In this document: positions 8,613-18,806 of the stretch, piece after piece
How the letters are laid out: each line of letters begins with the position of its first letter
Numbering within the stretch: the first letter of the stretch is position 1
From: Methylobacterium sp. DB0501
GTDB taxonomy: Bacteria; Pseudomonadota; Alphaproteobacteria; Rhizobiales; Beijerinckiaceae
DNA length: 64,000 bases
Assembly (NCBI RefSeq): GCF_011043735.1
Contig: NZ_JAAKGV010000009.1
Location: forward strand, 192,514 to 256,513
Direction of reading: 5' to 3'
Program-made: the position numbers and the translations under genes
Notes under the pieces: generated by a model
The model's database searches: none
Told to the model about the DNA's origin: nothing
Seen by the model: the letters and a program-made list of their open reading frames with translations, nothing else

Positions 8613-10610
8613 TCACGCCGCCCGGATGTCGCCCAGGAAGCCGTCCACCTCCTGCTTGACGGTGAGCGATTGCGTCGCCAGCTCGGCGGCGGCCATGAGT
8701 ACCTGGGAGGCGGCGCCGCCGGTCTCGTCGGCCAGGCTCAGCACGCGGGCGACGCTCGCCGAGACGTCCTGGGTGCCCCTCGCCGCCTGCGTGGCGTTGC
8801 GGGAGATCTCCGTCGTCGCGGCGGTCTGCTCCACCACCGTCGCCGCGATGGCACCGCTGATCTCGTTCAGGGCCGCGATCGTGCCGCCGATCTGCCGGAT
8901 GGCGGCGCTCGCCCGGGCGGTGGCGTCCTGGATCGCGCCGATCTGGCCGCCGATCTCCTCGGTCGCCCGCGCGGTCTGGCCGGCGAGTTCCTTGACCTCC
9001 GCCGCCACCACCGCGAAGCCGCGCCCGGCCTCGCCGGCCCGGGCCGCCTCGATGGTGGCGTTCAAGGCCAGCAGGTTGGTCTGGCTGGCGATGGCCGAGA
9101 TCGTGGTGACGGCAGCGCCGATCTGGTTCGCGGCGGTGCCGAGGCTCGCCATGGCGAGGTTCGTGGCCTCGGCCTCGTTCGCGGCGTGCCCGGCGACCTC
9201 CCGCGAATGGATCACCTGCCGCTCGATCTCCCCGAGCGCGGCCACCATCTCCTCCGCCGCCGCCGCGACGGTCTGGACGTTGGCGGAGGTCTCCTCGGCG
9301 GCGGCGCTGGAGGCGACCGCCTGGGCGTTGGTGCCGTCGGCGACCTGGGTCATCGAGCGGGCGGTGGCGTCGAGTTCGGAGGCGGCGGAGGTGACGATCT
9401 CGAGCGAGCCGGCGACCCGCTGCTGGAAGGCGGTGATCAGCGCGTCGACCCGGTCGGCGCGGCGCTGCCGGGCGGAGGCCTGCGCCTCCCGGTCGGCCTC
9501 GAGGGCGAGGCGCTCGACCGCGTTCCGGCGGAAGACCTCCACGGCCCGCGCCATCTCGCCCATCTCGTCGGTCGCGTCCTGCGACGGTACCACGACCGCG
9601 GTCTCGCCTGCCGCAAGCCGGCTCATCGCCCGGGTCATGCCGATGATCGGACGGGTGATGCTGCGCCCGATCAGGACCGCCAGGGCGGCGCTGAGGCCCA
9701 GGATCAGGGCGAGGAGCGCGAGTTGCACCTGCTTGGCCGCCCGCATCGTGCCGGCGGTGTTGGCGTCGATCTCCTGGACCGCCGCTTCGAGCTTGCCGCG
9801 CACGGTGGCGCCCGCGGCCGCGATCGCCTCCGCCTTGGGTGTGATGCTGTCCTGGTACAGGGCCTGGCTCTCGAGCATCGCCGCGGCCGCCGCCGTGATG
9901 TGTCGGTTGAGGCGGTGGAGCGCCTCCTCGACCGTGCCGAGGTCCCGCCGCTGCGCCAGCGTCAGGTTCAGGCCCTTCAGCTTCGCGATCGTCGCCTCCG
10001 CGCTGGTGAACTGCGCGGCGGAGAGGGCGCGGGTCTTCGGATCGGTGGTCGCCAGGAAGCGCCAGTTCATGACGCGGAACAGCAGCAGGGTGCGCTCGAT
10101 CTCCACTGCGTAGGCCAGCGTCGTCTCGTCGCCGCCCGACCGGAGCTGGGCGATGAGGGCCCCCGACGCCTTGGTCAGATCGTCGCCCGAGGTATAGACG
10201 CCGGCCTTGTTCTCACGGATCTGCGTGCCGAGCGCGACCACCCGCGGGATCTCCGCCGCGAGGCGGTCCGCCTGCCGGCCCAGGTCGCTGTAGAGCGCCC
10301 GCCGCTCCTCGATCATGGCCCGCTGGGCGAGACCTTCGGCGAGCGGGACGATCTCACCGAGGTTGGAGCGCATTCCGCCCTCGGCCTCCGGCGTCTGCAT
10401 GACCCGATATCGGGTGGCCTGGGCCGTGAAGCGGTCGATGAGGCCGGTGAGCGTGAACAGTTCACGCGCCGCCTGCTCGATCTGCCCTTTGATCTGATAA
10501 GTCTGGTCGAGACTGTCGAGCTGGCGGTAGGAAAATCCGCCCATCACGGCGGCAAGAATTGCCAGGAGCGTGAAGCCGCCGTAGAGGCGCGCACGCAGTT
10601 GGATACGCAT
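8613..10610 (-). CDS. Methyl-accepting chemotaxis protein
   Basis: Transmembrane chemoreceptor that signals to CheA/CheW. The 665-residue product has TM helix 1 at about residues 9-29 ([20 protein letters not shown]), a periplasmic helical sensor region, TM helix 2 at about 295-318 ([19 protein letters not shown]) and a HAMP domain starting [21 protein letters not shown]-terminal signalling domain contains the conserved hairpin tip [21 protein letters not shown]. The ATG at 10610 directly precedes TM1; upstream in-frame codons lack coding character. No other chemotaxis gene is adjacent, so this is a lone receptor of unknown ligand. Confidence 0.94.
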   Translation of the reverse strand: MRIQLRARLYGGFTLLAILAAVMGGFSYRQLDSLDQTYQIKGQIEQAARELFTLTGLIDRFTAQATRYRVMQTPEAEGGMRSNLGEIVPLAEGLAQRAMIEERRALYSDLGRQADRLAAEIPRVVALGTQIRENKAGVYTSGDDLTKASGALIAQLRSGGDETTLAYAVEIERTLLLFRVMNWRFLATTDPKTRALSAAQFTSAEATIAKLKGLNLTLAQRRDLGTVEEALHRLNRHITAAAAAMLESQALYQDSITPKAEAIAAAGATVRGKLEAAVQEIDANTAGTMRAAKQVQLALLALILGLSAALAVLIGRSITRPIIGMTRAMSRLAAGETAVVVPSQDATDEMGEMARAVEVFRRNAVERLALEADREAQASARQRRADRVDALITAFQQRVAGSLEIVTSAASELDATARSMTQVADGTNAQAVASSAAAEETSANVQTVAAAAEEMVAALGEIERQVIHSREVAGHAANEAEATNLAMASLGTAANQIGAAVTTISAIASQTNLLALNATIEAARAGEAGRGFAVVAAEVKELAGQTARATEEIGGQIGAIQDATARASAAIRQIGGTIAALNEISGAIAATVVEQTAATTEISRNATQAARGTQDVSASVARVLSLADETGGAASQVLMAAAELATQSLTVKQEVDGFLGDIRAA

Positions 10611-10913
10611 CGCGGGTTTCCAGTCTTGGACACGGTTTCCCCGGAACCTTGCGTCAATCTCAAAAATATTTCGTAAAGCGGCAGAAAATTGGTCGGATTT
10701 TGAGATTGTCCCTGCCGTAACTGTTATATCGCGCGCAATCTTTCGATCTCTGCACGCTGCGGCACGGCCGAAGGGAAGCCGACGCAGCGCCGTGCTTCGA
10801 ATGCCGAGCGGCAGGCGGCCACCATGTAGAGGACGTGTGCGCGCCGTCGAGACCCCGGCCACACCGATGTGCCAGCCAGACTGCTGCGCCGCTTTCGGCC
10901 CGCGCCCGGGCCG
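10611..10913. other. Intergenic region upstream of the chemoreceptor
   Basis: About 300 bases between the chemoreceptor start and the SEC-C gene stop, both minus strand. The part nearest the receptor (10640-10740) is clearly more AT-rich than its surroundings and should hold its promoter; on the minus strand it contains a TATAAC element near 10730. I see no further gene. Confidence 0.5.
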
Positions 10914-11837
10914 TCACCGCATGGGCGGCAGCGGCGGCAGGGCGGCCAGGCCCTGCTCGACCTTGTCGAGGCAGCATTTCTTGAACTTCTTGCCGCTGCC
11001 GCAGGGACACGGATCGTTGCGGCCGACGTCTCGGTAGGGGTTGCGCTCGGGGATTGGCAGGCCGTCCTCGTCGAGGTCGGGCAGGTGGTCGTAGGCACCC
11101 TCGCGGGTATGCCCCAGCGCCCCGATCAGGTCGTCGAGATAGTCGACCAGCAGGTCGTCGAAGCGGTCGCGGCTCTTCGGCCGCAGGCGGGCCTCCTTCA
11201 CGGTCTCCTGCACCGTGTCCCAATCGACGACGTTGCCGGTGTTGCGGCCGTCCTTAAGCGCCGCCTTGAGGCGGGGAACGAGGTCGTCGAGGCCCAGCAG
11301 CGAGACCGCGTCCTCCCAACCCTGCCAGACCTCCTCGGCATCGGGCGGGGCCAGACGCTCGTCGTCGAAGCGAACCAGGAACGCCTTCACCGTCTCGCGG
11401 TCGATGCGCCCGTCGGCGGTCAGCAGCGCGAGGGCGTGAAAGAGCTGCATCCGCGCGATGCCGACGGGAGCCTCGCCGGCGATGGCTGCGAGCAGACGGT
11501 CGGCATCGCCGTCGAAGCTGCCGGCGACGAGGGCCGCGAGGGTGTTCGGGTAATCCTCCCCGAGCGCCGCCGAGATCGCGTCGTCGTCGCGGCGCAGGAG
11601 CCGCATCAGGGGGGCCTGGATGCGGGTATCCCGGGCCGAGGCGAGGACGTGGATGCCCCAGAACAGCAGGGTCCGCTCGGGCTCGGTCAGCGCCTCGGCC
11701 TCGCCGTCGGCGGCGCGGCCGAGGATCTCGAGGACCGGCTCGGCGATCGCGTCCGGTGCCGCCAGCGCCGTTTTCAGGGCCTCCTCGGGCAGGTAGGTCG
11801 CCGCCGAGAGTTCCCGGATCAGATCGGTATCCGCCAT
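10914..11837 (-). CDS. DUF1186 and SEC-C motif protein
   Basis: A 307-residue protein, largely alpha-helical and acidic, resembling DUF1186 proteins. It ends in a SEC-C zinc-binding motif near residues 271-290 (GRNDPCPCGSGKKFKKCC), the same kind of tail found on SecA, where it binds zinc and helps contact partners. The biochemical role is unknown. The ATG at 11837 (MADTDLIRELSAATYLPEEAL) is the natural start. It lies 60 bases downstream of pheT on the same strand. Confidence 0.88.
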   Translation of the reverse strand: MADTDLIRELSAATYLPEEALKTALAAPDAIAEPVLEILGRAADGEAEALTEPERTLLFWGIHVLASARDTRIQAPLMRLLRRDDDAISAALGEDYPNTLAALVAGSFDGDADRLLAAIAGEAPVGIARMQLFHALALLTADGRIDRETVKAFLVRFDDERLAPPDAEEVWQGWEDAVSLLGLDDLVPRLKAALKDGRNTGNVVDWDTVQETVKEARLRPKSRDRFDDLLVDYLDDLIGALGHTREGAYDHLPDLDEDGLPIPERNPYRDVGRNDPCPCGSGKKFKKCCLDKVEQGLAALPPLPPMR

Positions 11838-11897
11838 GCCCGCCTCCGCGCTCCGTCTGTCCGGCGGCGCGCACCGCGCCGCCGGCATGCTGGGGAA

Positions 11898-14321
11898 TCA
11901 GCCCCGAAGGGTCGCGCCGGTCTTGCGCGTCACCTCGGCGACGATCTTCTGGCTCACGGCCTCGATCTCGGCATCGGTGAGGGTGCGGTCGGTCGGCTGG
12001 AGCCGCACCGCCACGGCGACGGACTTCTGGTCCTCGCCGATCCCAGGCCCCTCGTAGACGTCGAACACCTCGATGCCGGTCACGAGATTGCGCTCGGCGG
12101 CTTGCGCCGCCTTCAGGATGTCGCCCGCCGCGACGCTGCGCGACACCACGAAGGCGAAGTCGCGGGTGAGCGGCTGGAAGTCGGGCAGGTGTACGGCCGG
12201 CTTCATCTTGGTCGGCCGGTGCTTAGGGACCGGCAGGGCGTCGAGGGTGATCTCGCAGACCACCACCGGGCCCTTGATGTCGAGGGCCTTGAGCACCCGC
12301 GGATGCAATTCGCCGAAGAAGCCGACCTGGTTGCGCGGCCCGAACTGGAGCGTGCCGGAGCGGCCGGGATGCAGCCAGTCCGGCCCACCCGCCACGACCT
12401 GGAGGCCGCCGGTCGGCACGCCGAGCGCCGTGAGCAGGGCGAGCGCGTCGGCCTTGGCCTCGAAGGCGTCGACGGGACGGGCGGCGCCGTCCCAGTGCCG
12501 GCCGCCGCCGCCGTGGCGGGCGGAGCCGCGGCGGAGCGCCGTCGCCTTGGTGGTCTGCCCCTCCGGCTGGTCCGAGGCGAAGCACTGCCCGACCTCGAAC
12601 AGGGCGACGTCGCCGTATCCGCGATCGGCGTTGCGCTGCGCGGCGCGGGCGAGGCCCGGCACCAGGCTCGGGCGCATGTCCGACAGGTCGGCGGCGATCG
12701 GATTCGCCAGCGCCAGCTCGGGCTTGCCGCCGCCGAACAGGGTCGCGTCGGCATGTGCGATGAACGACCAGGTCACCGCCTCGACGAGGCCGCGGGCGGC
12801 GAATTCGCGCTTGGCCTGCCGGGTGCGCTTCTGCATCACCGTCAGGACCGGGCGGATGACGGTCGCCTCGATCCGCGGCAGGGGTTTGGGCTCGATCCGG
12901 TCGAGGCCGGCGATGCGCACGATCTCCTCGACGAGGTCGGCCTTGCCCTCGACGTCCGGGCGCCAGGACGGGGACAGCACCTTGGCCCGGTCGCCCGAGC
13001 CGGCGACGTGGAAGCCGAGCGATTCCAGCGTCACCTTCATCTCGGGCCGCGGCAGGTCGAGGCCCGACAGCCGGCGCACCTCGGTCCACGGGAAGTCGAT
13101 GATGCGATCGGTGTCCGGCGCCTCGCCCGAGACGGTCGCCTCGCTCGGGGTGCCGCCGCAGAGGTCGAGCACCAGCGTGGTCGCGAGATCGAGGCCCGGC
13201 AGGGCGAAGGCCGGATCGACCCCGCGCTCGAACCGGTAGCGGGCATCGGTGACGATGCCGAGGCGGCGCCCGGTGCGGGCGATGGTGAGCGGATCCCACA
13301 GGGCGGATTCGATCAGCACGTCGGTCGTGCCCTCGTCGCAGCCGGAATGCTCACCGCCCATGATGCCGGCGATCGACTCGACGCCGGTCTCGTCGGCGAT
13401 GACGATCGCGCCGTCGTCGAGCCGGTACTGACGGCCGTCGAGGGCCAGCACCTCTTCGCCGTCGCGGGCGCGGCGCACGGTGAGGTTGCCCTTCACCTTG
13501 GCCGCGTCGAAGACGTGCAGGGGCCGACCGCGGTCGAAGGTGACGTAGTTGGTGATGTCGACGAGCGCATTGATCGGCCGCAGGCCGATCGCGGTCAGGC
13601 GCCGGCGCATCCACTCGGGCGACGGCCCGTTCTTGACGCCGCGCACCAGCCGCAGGCCGAAGAGCGGGCAGAGATGCGCGTCCTCGGGGGCGAAGTCGCG
13701 GGTGATCGTGACCGGGCAGGCCCCCTCCCCCCGTACCGGCGGAATCTGCTGGCGCCGCAGGGTGCCGAGACCGGCCGCCGCGAGGTCGCGGGCGATGCCG
13801 TGGATGCCGGTGCAATCGGGCCGGTTCGGGGTCAGGTTGATCTCGATCACCGGGTCGTCGAGGCCGGCGAAGGCAGCAAAGGGCTGGCCGACCGGCGCGT
13901 CGGCGGGCAGATCGAGGATGCCGTCATGGTCGTCCGACAGGCCGAGTTCGGCGCCCGAGCACAGCATGCCCCGGCTCTCGACGCCGCGGATCACGCCCAC
14001 CGACAGGGTGATGTTCTTGCCCGGCACGTAGGTGCCCGGAGGGGCGAACACGGTCTTCATGCCGGCGCGCGCGTTCGGCGCACCGCAGACGACCTGGACG
14101 GGCGCGCCCTCGCCGGTCTCGACCGTGCAGACCCGCAGGCGGTCGGCGTTGGGGTGCTGCTCGGCGGTGAGCACCGCGGCGATGCGGTAGGCCGCGAGCG
14201 CCGCCGCCTTGTCCTCGACGCGCTCGACCTCGAGGCCGATGCGGGTCAGCGTCTCGACGATCGCGTCGAGGGAGGCGTCGGTGTCGAGGTGGTCCTTGAG
14301 CCAGGAGAGGGTGAATTTCAT
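11898..14321 (-). CDS. pheT: Phenylalanine--tRNA ligase, beta subunit
   Basis: Large subunit of the (alpha-beta)2 synthetase that charges tRNA-Phe; holds the editing domain and anticodon-binding region. The 807-residue product begins [20 protein letters not shown], carries the tRNA-binding (EMAP-like) domain with [12 protein letters not shown], the B3/B4 editing domain ([16 protein letters not shown]), the B5 domain, and the C-terminal ferredoxin-like anticodon-binding domain ([16 protein letters not shown]). Full length. Two extra genes lie between it and pheS, which is unusual. Confidence 0.97.
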   Translation of the reverse strand: MKFTLSWLKDHLDTDASLDAIVETLTRIGLEVERVEDKAAALAAYRIAAVLTAEQHPNADRLRVCTVETGEGAPVQVVCGAPNARAGMKTVFAPPGTYVPGKNITLSVGVIRGVESRGMLCSGAELGLSDDHDGILDLPADAPVGQPFAAFAGLDDPVIEINLTPNRPDCTGIHGIARDLAAAGLGTLRRQQIPPVRGEGACPVTITRDFAPEDAHLCPLFGLRLVRGVKNGPSPEWMRRRLTAIGLRPINALVDITNYVTFDRGRPLHVFDAAKVKGNLTVRRARDGEEVLALDGRQYRLDDGAIVIADETGVESIAGIMGGEHSGCDEGTTDVLIESALWDPLTIARTGRRLGIVTDARYRFERGVDPAFALPGLDLATTLVLDLCGGTPSEATVSGEAPDTDRIIDFPWTEVRRLSGLDLPRPEMKVTLESLGFHVAGSGDRAKVLSPSWRPDVEGKADLVEEIVRIAGLDRIEPKPLPRIEATVIRPVLTVMQKRTRQAKREFAARGLVEAVTWSFIAHADATLFGGGKPELALANPIAADLSDMRPSLVPGLARAAQRNADRGYGDVALFEVGQCFASDQPEGQTTKATALRRGSARHGGGGRHWDGAARPVDAFEAKADALALLTALGVPTGGLQVVAGGPDWLHPGRSGTLQFGPRNQVGFFGELHPRVLKALDIKGPVVVCEITLDALPVPKHRPTKMKPAVHLPDFQPLTRDFAFVVSRSVAAGDILKAAQAAERNLVTGIEVFDVYEGPGIGEDQKSVAVAVRLQPTDRTLTDAEIEAVSQKIVAEVTRKTGATLRG

Positions 14322-14339
14322 GGGATCTAACCTCTCGGC

Positions 14340-14825
14340 TCAGGCGAGCCGGGTCTTCGTGATGAGGAGGACGGCCAGGTGGCGGCACTGGTCGTCGTCG
14401 AGGGCTTCGAGATCGGCGACGGCCTGCTTCGCGCGGGCCACGATGTTGCGAGTCACGTCGCGATGGATATTCAGGCTGGGCGGACTGTAATCCGCCTGAT
14501 GCCGGCGATCCCGGAGATAGGCGAAGGCTGCGCCGATCTCGACGACGATCGGTCCGAGTTCGGCCGCCTCCCGCGCGGCCAGGCGCCTTCGGATTTGGCC
14601 GTGGTCAAGGAGCCGGTAGACCGGCTCGGTCAGCGCCGGGTCTCGTCGCCAGAGGCCGAGCGCGCGCGTGCTCACGAAGCAGAGCCCGTGGAATACGGCG
14701 TAATAGGCACTGCTGATGGCACGGCGCATCGCGACCTTCTGCAGGTTGCGGCGCCCACGCTGCGCGGCGAGCATGTCGGCGACGACGAGGAGATCGTAGA
14801 CGAGGGGATTGCCGAGCCGCGCCAT
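14340..14825 (-). CDS. HEPN-domain-like protein within the pheS-pheT operon
   Basis: A 161-residue helical protein. The segment MRRAISSAYYAVFHGLC matches the first conserved helix of HEPN-domain proteins, and RDRRHQADYSPPS resembles their Rx4-6H/ADY signature near the end of the domain, which in active members is an RNase motif. The upstream gene stops at TAA 14827-14825, overlapping this ATG by one base (TAATG), so the two are translationally coupled. It is followed after 18 bases by pheT. HEPN proteins often form toxin-antitoxin or RNA-cleaving modules; that role here is an inference. Confidence 0.72.
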   Translation of the reverse strand: MARLGNPLVYDLLVVADMLAAQRGRRNLQKVAMRRAISSAYYAVFHGLCFVSTRALGLWRRDPALTEPVYRLLDHGQIRRRLAAREAAELGPIVVEIGAAFAYLRDRRHQADYSPPSLNIHRDVTRNIVARAKQAVADLEALDDDQCRHLAVLLITKTRLA

Positions 14826-15154
14826 TACGCGTTCACTTCCGAATCCCGATCATCCAGTTCCCGATCATCTTCGTCGTCACCTTCGAAGATCTCGTCGTCC
14901 GGATAATCGAAATCGAGATAGGGGAAGCGCTCCTCCCCCATCTCACGCAAGGCAAGCCAGAGCGCCGCATTGGCTGCATTGGACTCCTTGCCCCCGGTCA
15001 CGCCCGAGCCCGGCTTCATATGAGCGACGACGAACAGCGACGGCTCGTCGGACTGGTTGTAGCCCGGGCGCACCTCGACCCGCTCGTAGCCGGATGCGGT
15101 GAGATACCGGTTCAGGATCTCATCGGCGATCGTCGTGATCTCGTCCACGGTCAT
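14825..15154 (-). CDS. Acidic partner protein of the HEPN gene, unknown function
   Basis: A 109-residue protein starting MTVDEITTIADEILNRYL, with a middle segment DEPSLFVVAHMKPG and a very acidic tail (about residues 80-105 nearly all Asp/Glu, including DDEDDRELDDRDSEVNA). It lies 23 bases after pheS and overlaps the next gene by one base. The acidic tail and the coupled HEPN neighbour suggest an inhibitory partner that could mask a basic or RNA-binding face, but no antitoxin family is recognised with certainty. Confidence 0.65.
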   Translation of the reverse strand: MTVDEITTIADEILNRYLTASGYERVEVRPGYNQSDEPSLFVVAHMKPGSGVTGGKESNAANAALWLALREMGEERFPYLDFDYPDDEIFEGDDEDDRELDDRDSEVNA

Positions 15155-15177
15155 GGTGCGCCTCGCGCAAGCGTCTC

Positions 15178-16260
15178 TTAGCCGGTCAGGCCGCCGACCA
15201 GGCTCGGGATGTCGAGGGGCCGGAAGCCGTAATGCTCGAGCCAGCGGACATCCGCCTCGAAGAACGGGCGCAGGTCCGGCATCCCGTATTTCAACATCGC
15301 GATCCGGTCGATGCCCATGCCCCAGGCGAAGCCCTGCACGGTGTCCGGGTCGAGGCCGCAGTTCCGCAGCACGTTCGGGTGGACCATGCCGCAGCCGAGG
15401 ATCTCGAGCCAGTCGTCGCCCTCGCCGAAGCGGATCTCGCCGCCTTTCCGCGAGCACTGGATGTCGACCTCGGCCGAGGGCTCGGTGAAGGGGAAGAACG
15501 ACGGCCGGAAGCGCATCTTGACGCTGTCGACCTCGAAGAACGCCTTGCAGAACTCCTCAAGGATCCACTTCAGGTGCGAGATGTTCGCCTGGCGGTCGAT
15601 CACCAGGCCCTCGACCTGGTGGAACATCGGGGTGTGGGTCTGGTCGGAATCGTGCCGGTAGGTACGGCCCGGGCAGATCACCCGGATCGGCGGCTGCACG
15701 GAGCGCATGGTGCGGACCTGGACCGGCGAGGTGTGGGTGCGCAGGAGCTTGCGCTTCCCGTCCCGGTCGGGCCGCAGGAAGAAGGTGTCGTGCATCTCCC
15801 GGGCCGGATGGCCCTCGGGGAAGTTGAGCGCCGTGAAGTTCAGATCGTCGGTCTCGACGTCGGGCCCCTCCGCGATCGAGAAGCCCATATCGCCGAAGAT
15901 CGCCGTGATCTCGTCCATCACCTGGGTGATCGGATGGATGCGCCCGCGCGTCTCCGGCCCCTCGCGCACCGGGAGCGTCACGTCGATGCGCTCGGCGGAA
16001 AGCCGCGCAGCGAGGGCTACTTCGGCCAGTGTCTCGCGTCGGGTCAGGATCGCGCCCTGGACCCGGTCGCGCAGGCCGTTGATCAGCGGGCCCTGCTCCT
16101 TGCGCGCCTCCGGGCTCATGCTCCCCAAGGTCTTCAGCAGCTCGGAGACGGCGCCCTTCTTGCCGAGGGCGGCGACGCGCACGCCCTCGAGCGCCGCCTC
16201 GTCGATGGCGCCGGCGACCTGGGCGAGGAGATCGGTTTCGAGGCTGGTGAGATCGGTCAT
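15178..16260 (-). CDS. pheS: Phenylalanine--tRNA ligase, alpha subunit
   Basis: Catalytic subunit of PheRS, forming Phe-tRNA. The 360-residue protein has an N-terminal coiled coil, motif 2 region ([19 protein letters not shown]), the [17 protein letters not shown] block and motif 3 ([18 protein letters not shown]). The ATG at 16260 starts [15 protein letters not shown], the standard N-terminus. Two consecutive hairpins with T-runs on the minus strand separate it from rplT, so pheS probably has its own promoter or an attenuated read-through. Confidence 0.97.
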   Translation of the reverse strand: MTDLTSLETDLLAQVAGAIDEAALEGVRVAALGKKGAVSELLKTLGSMSPEARKEQGPLINGLRDRVQGAILTRRETLAEVALAARLSAERIDVTLPVREGPETRGRIHPITQVMDEITAIFGDMGFSIAEGPDVETDDLNFTALNFPEGHPAREMHDTFFLRPDRDGKRKLLRTHTSPVQVRTMRSVQPPIRVICPGRTYRHDSDQTHTPMFHQVEGLVIDRQANISHLKWILEEFCKAFFEVDSVKMRFRPSFFPFTEPSAEVDIQCSRKGGEIRFGEGDDWLEILGCGMVHPNVLRNCGLDPDTVQGFAWGMGIDRIAMLKYGMPDLRPFFEADVRWLEHYGFRPLDIPSLVGGLTG

Positions 16261-16347
16261 GGTCTGCTCAATCGGGGCTCGGCGGATGCCCTGCAACGCG
16301 CCGCCCACCCCGTCAACCCGGGCGGGCGGATGGCCCCCTCGCAACGC

Positions 16348-16372
16348 AAAACGGCCCGCGAGGGCGGGCCGT
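16348..16372 (-). terminator. Hairpin with T-run upstream of pheS
   Basis: Perfect 9-bp stem ACGGCCCGC/GCGGGCCGT with a 4-base loop; on the minus strand it is followed by TTTT. Second of two similar hairpins between rplT and pheS. It is a terminator backup or part of a pheS leader attenuator. Confidence 0.7.
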
Positions 16373-16396
16373 GATGTCCGGTCGTCGAGGGAACCG

Positions 16397-16420
16397 AAAA
16401 GGCCCGCGCAGGCGCGGGCC
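16397..16420 (-). terminator. Rho-independent terminator after rplT
   Basis: Perfect 9-bp stem GGCCCGCGC/GCGCGGGCC with a very short loop, followed on the minus strand by TTTT. It lies 12 bases after the rplT stop and fits the end of the rpmI-rplT transcript. Confidence 0.78.
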
Positions 16421-16432
16421 GTGACTTCGGCG

Positions 16433-16810
16433 TTACGCCGCCTTCACGAGCTCGGCCGGCAGGGCCGACTTGGCCTTCTCGACCACGGCGACGAAGGCCG
16501 CCGGCTCGTGAATGGCGAGCTCCGAGAGCGCCTTGCGGTCGACCTGCACGCCGGCCTTGGCCAGGCCGTCGATGAAGCGCGAATAGGTCAGGCCATGCGG
16601 ACGGACCGCGGCGTTGATGCGCTGGATCCACAGGGCGCGGAAGTTGCGCTTCTTGTTCTTCCGATCGCGGTAGGCATATTGCATGCCCTTCTCGACCGCC
16701 TGCTTGGCGATCCGGATCGTATTCTTGCGCCGGCCGTAATAGCCCTTGGCGGCCTTGAAAACCTTCTTGTGCTTGGCGTGGCTGGTCACGCCGCGTTTGA
16801 CGCGGGCCAT
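16433..16810 (-). CDS. rplT: 50S ribosomal protein L20
   Basis: Early-assembly large-subunit protein that binds 23S rRNA and, in other bacteria, also represses its own operon. The 125-residue product is full-length: [30 protein letters not shown] is spread over the basic N-terminus, followed by the globular C-terminal domain ([14 protein letters not shown]). A strong CAGGAG ribosome binding site sits 6 bases before the ATG. Co-transcribed with rpmI, but infC lies 5 kb away (21555) rather than in the operon as in many bacteria. Confidence 0.97.
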   Translation of the reverse strand: MARVKRGVTSHAKHKKVFKAAKGYYGRRKNTIRIAKQAVEKGMQYAYRDRKNKKRNFRALWIQRINAAVRPHGLTYSRFIDGLAKAGVQVDRKALSELAIHEPAAFVAVVEKAKSALPAELVKAA

Positions 16811-16875
16811 GGTGATCTCCTGGGGGTTCTACGAAACAGATGCGGGACGAAGCGTCTTCTCGGCGAAGCCGGTTC

Positions 16876-17079
16876 TTAGCGGGCGTTCGGCAGGAAGTAC
16901 TTCTTCACGTTGGCGGCATCGCCCTCGAACAGGGTGGTCGTGCCGCGCAGGTTGCGGATCTGCTTCGTGGTCCGCTTGATCATGCCGTGGCGCTTGCCGG
17001 CCTGGGCGTACATGACCTTGCCGGTCCCGGTGATCTTGAAGCGCTTCTTGGCGCCCGACTTGGTCTTCAGCTTGGGCAT
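16876..17079 (-). CDS. rpmI: 50S ribosomal protein L35
   Basis: Small basic ribosomal protein of 67 residues, starting [20 protein letters not shown] and ending in the conserved [15 protein letters not shown] region. The ribosome binding site CAGGAG precedes the ATG at 17079 by a few bases. First gene of the rpmI-rplT transcript, preceded by an untranslated leader of about 130 bases if the promoter at 17213-17240 is used. Confidence 0.97.
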
Positions 17080-17428
17080 TTTGCTCTCCTGACGCGAACT
17101 CCACCGGGTTTCCGCCACGGGCGGGCCCCGACGATCGCGCTCGATCGATGGTGTGGAGCGACACGAACCGCCACGGCAGCCCTCACGGCCGGGCGGTTCG
17201 GCGAGGCGCGCGCTATAGCAGGGCGCGGCGTTTCACGCAATCGTCGCATCGTCGGGCGCTGCACCCCTGTGTGACACGGGAACGACCGGGCCCTCGCGCT
17301 GGCGTTGTGCGCCGCACCGGAACCATAAGCTCGGGTGCGCGGTTTCGTTCATGTCCCGCTCAGGCCCCATCCTGCTTAACTCCCCCCAACATGACCCGCC
17401 ATCGTTGGGCGTCTCAGGAGAATCCGTC
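17080..17428. other. Divergent intergenic region rpmI / glycosyltransferase
   Basis: About 350 bases between two divergent genes. It holds a plausible minus-strand promoter for rpmI (17213-17240) and a leader region. The glycosyltransferase ribosome binding site AGGAG lies at 17416-17420. No further gene seen. Confidence 0.6.
17213..17240 (-). promoter_or_regulatory. Candidate sigma-70 promoter of rpmI-rplT
   Basis: On the minus strand TTGCGT (17240-17235) is followed after 16 bases by CTATAG (17218-17213). Both match the loose alphaproteobacterial housekeeping consensus. Start of transcription would be near 17206. Confidence 0.45.
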
Positions 17429-18562
17429 GTGCGCATTGCCCAGGTAGCCCCTCTCGCGGAGGCCGTTCCGCCGAAGTTCTACGGCGGCACCGAGCGTGTC
17501 GTCTCCTGGCTGACCGAGGAGCTGGTCCGGCAGGGCCATGACGTCACGCTGTTCGCGAGCGGCGACTCGGAGACGAGCGCCAAGCTGGTCGCCTGCTGCC
17601 CGGAGGGCCTGCGCCTCGCCGGCATCCGCGACCACGTCGCCAGCCACCTCGCCATGCTGTACCACCTGCGCCGGCGCGCGGACGAGTTCGACGTCATCCA
17701 CTTCCACATCGACCTCCTGCAGTACCCGCTGTTCGAGGAATTCAACCATAAGTGCGTCACCACCCTGCACGGGCGGCTCGACGTGCCGGACTTCATGCCG
17801 GTCTACCGCACTTTCACGGGCATGCCCCTGGTGTCGATCTCCGACCACCAGCGCGGGCCGATGCCCGGGAACGCCAACTGGCTCCAGACTATCCATCACG
17901 GCCTGCCGGCGGAGAATTGCCGCTTCTCGGCCAAGCCGAAGGACGGCGGCTACCTCGCCTTCCTCGGCCGCATCTCCCCGGAGAAGCGCCCCGACCGCGC
18001 CATCGAGATCGCCAAGGCCTCGGGCGTGAAGCTGAAGATCGCCGCCAAGGTCGACAAGGCCGACCAGGAATACTGGGACGAGGTCATCGAGCCGATGACC
18101 CACCACCCGCTGGTCGAGTATATCGGCGAGATCAACGAGGATCAGAAGCACGAATTCCTCGGCAACGCCCTGGCTCTCGCCTTCCCGATCGACTGGCCGG
18201 AGCCCTTCGGCCTGGTAATGATCGAGGCGATGTCGGCCGGTACCCCGGTGATCGCGTGGCGCAACGGCTCCGTGCCGGAGGTCATCAAGGACGGGGTCTC
18301 GGGCGTCGTGGTCGACTCGATGGACGAGGCCATCGCGGCGGTCGAGACCTGCAAGGCGATGAGCCGCGAGGGCGTGCGCCGCTACTTCGAGACCCGCTTC
18401 ACCGCGAGCGTCATGGCCCGTTCCTACGTCGCCGCCTACGAATCGCTGCTCGCCGGCGACTTGGACGCGATCAAGATCCCGGGCCTGACCATCGGAGCCC
18501 CCGCCGCCCTCAACGGGGCTGCCAACGGCGCGACGGTGCATCCGGTGCTCCGCGCGGTCTGA
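17429..18562 (+). CDS. Glycosyltransferase family 4 protein
   Basis: GT-B fold enzyme that transfers a sugar from a nucleotide-sugar donor. The 377-residue protein starts RIAQVAPLAEAVPPKFYGG after a GTG and contains the GTERVVSWLTEELVRQGHDV acceptor-side glycine loop, the FLGRISPEKRPDRAIEIAK linker and the donor-binding E-x7-E region in EPFGLVMIEAMSAGTPVIAW. The start is fixed by AGGAG (17416-17420) 8 bases before the GTG at 17429; an upstream ATG at 17351 lacks such a site. A terminator follows. The glycogen-debranching-type enzyme downstream suggests both act on a storage or stress glucan. Confidence 0.92.
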   Translation: MRIAQVAPLAEAVPPKFYGGTERVVSWLTEELVRQGHDVTLFASGDSETSAKLVACCPEGLRLAGIRDHVASHLAMLYHLRRRADEFDVIHFHIDLLQYPLFEEFNHKCVTTLHGRLDVPDFMPVYRTFTGMPLVSISDHQRGPMPGNANWLQTIHHGLPAENCRFSAKPKDGGYLAFLGRISPEKRPDRAIEIAKASGVKLKIAAKVDKADQEYWDEVIEPMTHHPLVEYIGEINEDQKHEFLGNALALAFPIDWPEPFGLVMIEAMSAGTPVIAWRNGSVPEVIKDGVSGVVVDSMDEAIAAVETCKAMSREGVRRYFETRFTASVMARSYVAAYESLLAGDLDAIKIPGLTIGAPAALNGAANGATVHPVLRAV

Positions 18563-18593
18563 TCCGCCCCGATACCGGCCGACGAACGAGACG

Positions 18594-18626
18594 AGGCCCG
18601 GTCCCCGCAAGGGGCCGGGCCTTTTT
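18594..18626 (+). terminator. Rho-independent terminator after the glycosyltransferase
   Basis: Stem GGCCCGGTCCCC / GGGGCCGGGCC around a GCAA tetraloop, followed by TTTTTCTT. A strong canonical terminator 31 bases after the stop codon. Confidence 0.9.
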
Positions 18627-18688
18627 CTTATGCCGAAACCCTCGGTCGCTCCCGACGGCAACCATGCCCTCCCGGTCAATCCGGGGTT

Positions 18689-18806
18689 GCGCAGCGGAGC
18701 CTTAAAAACCGGACATTCCGGTGATGACGAACGCGGCGGACCCCTCTGCGCTTGATCCCGAACAATCCGTGGTTCCGGATACCGGGCTCCGCTGCGCGGC
18801 CCCGGA
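18689..18806. repeat. Palindromic repeat cluster (REP-like)
   Basis: GCGCAGCGGAGCC (18689-18701) recurs as an exact inverted copy GGCTCCGCTGCGC (18785-18797). The second copy continues into GCGGCCCCGGA and closely resembles the reverse complement of the element at 38620-38650, which indicates a dispersed palindromic family. Confidence 0.55.

Noticed and set aside
10869..14330. Very long open frame (about 1150 codons) on the plus strand antisense to pheT and neighbours
   Set aside because: It lies exactly opposite conserved genes and has no recognisable domains. High GC content suppresses stop codons in complementary frames.
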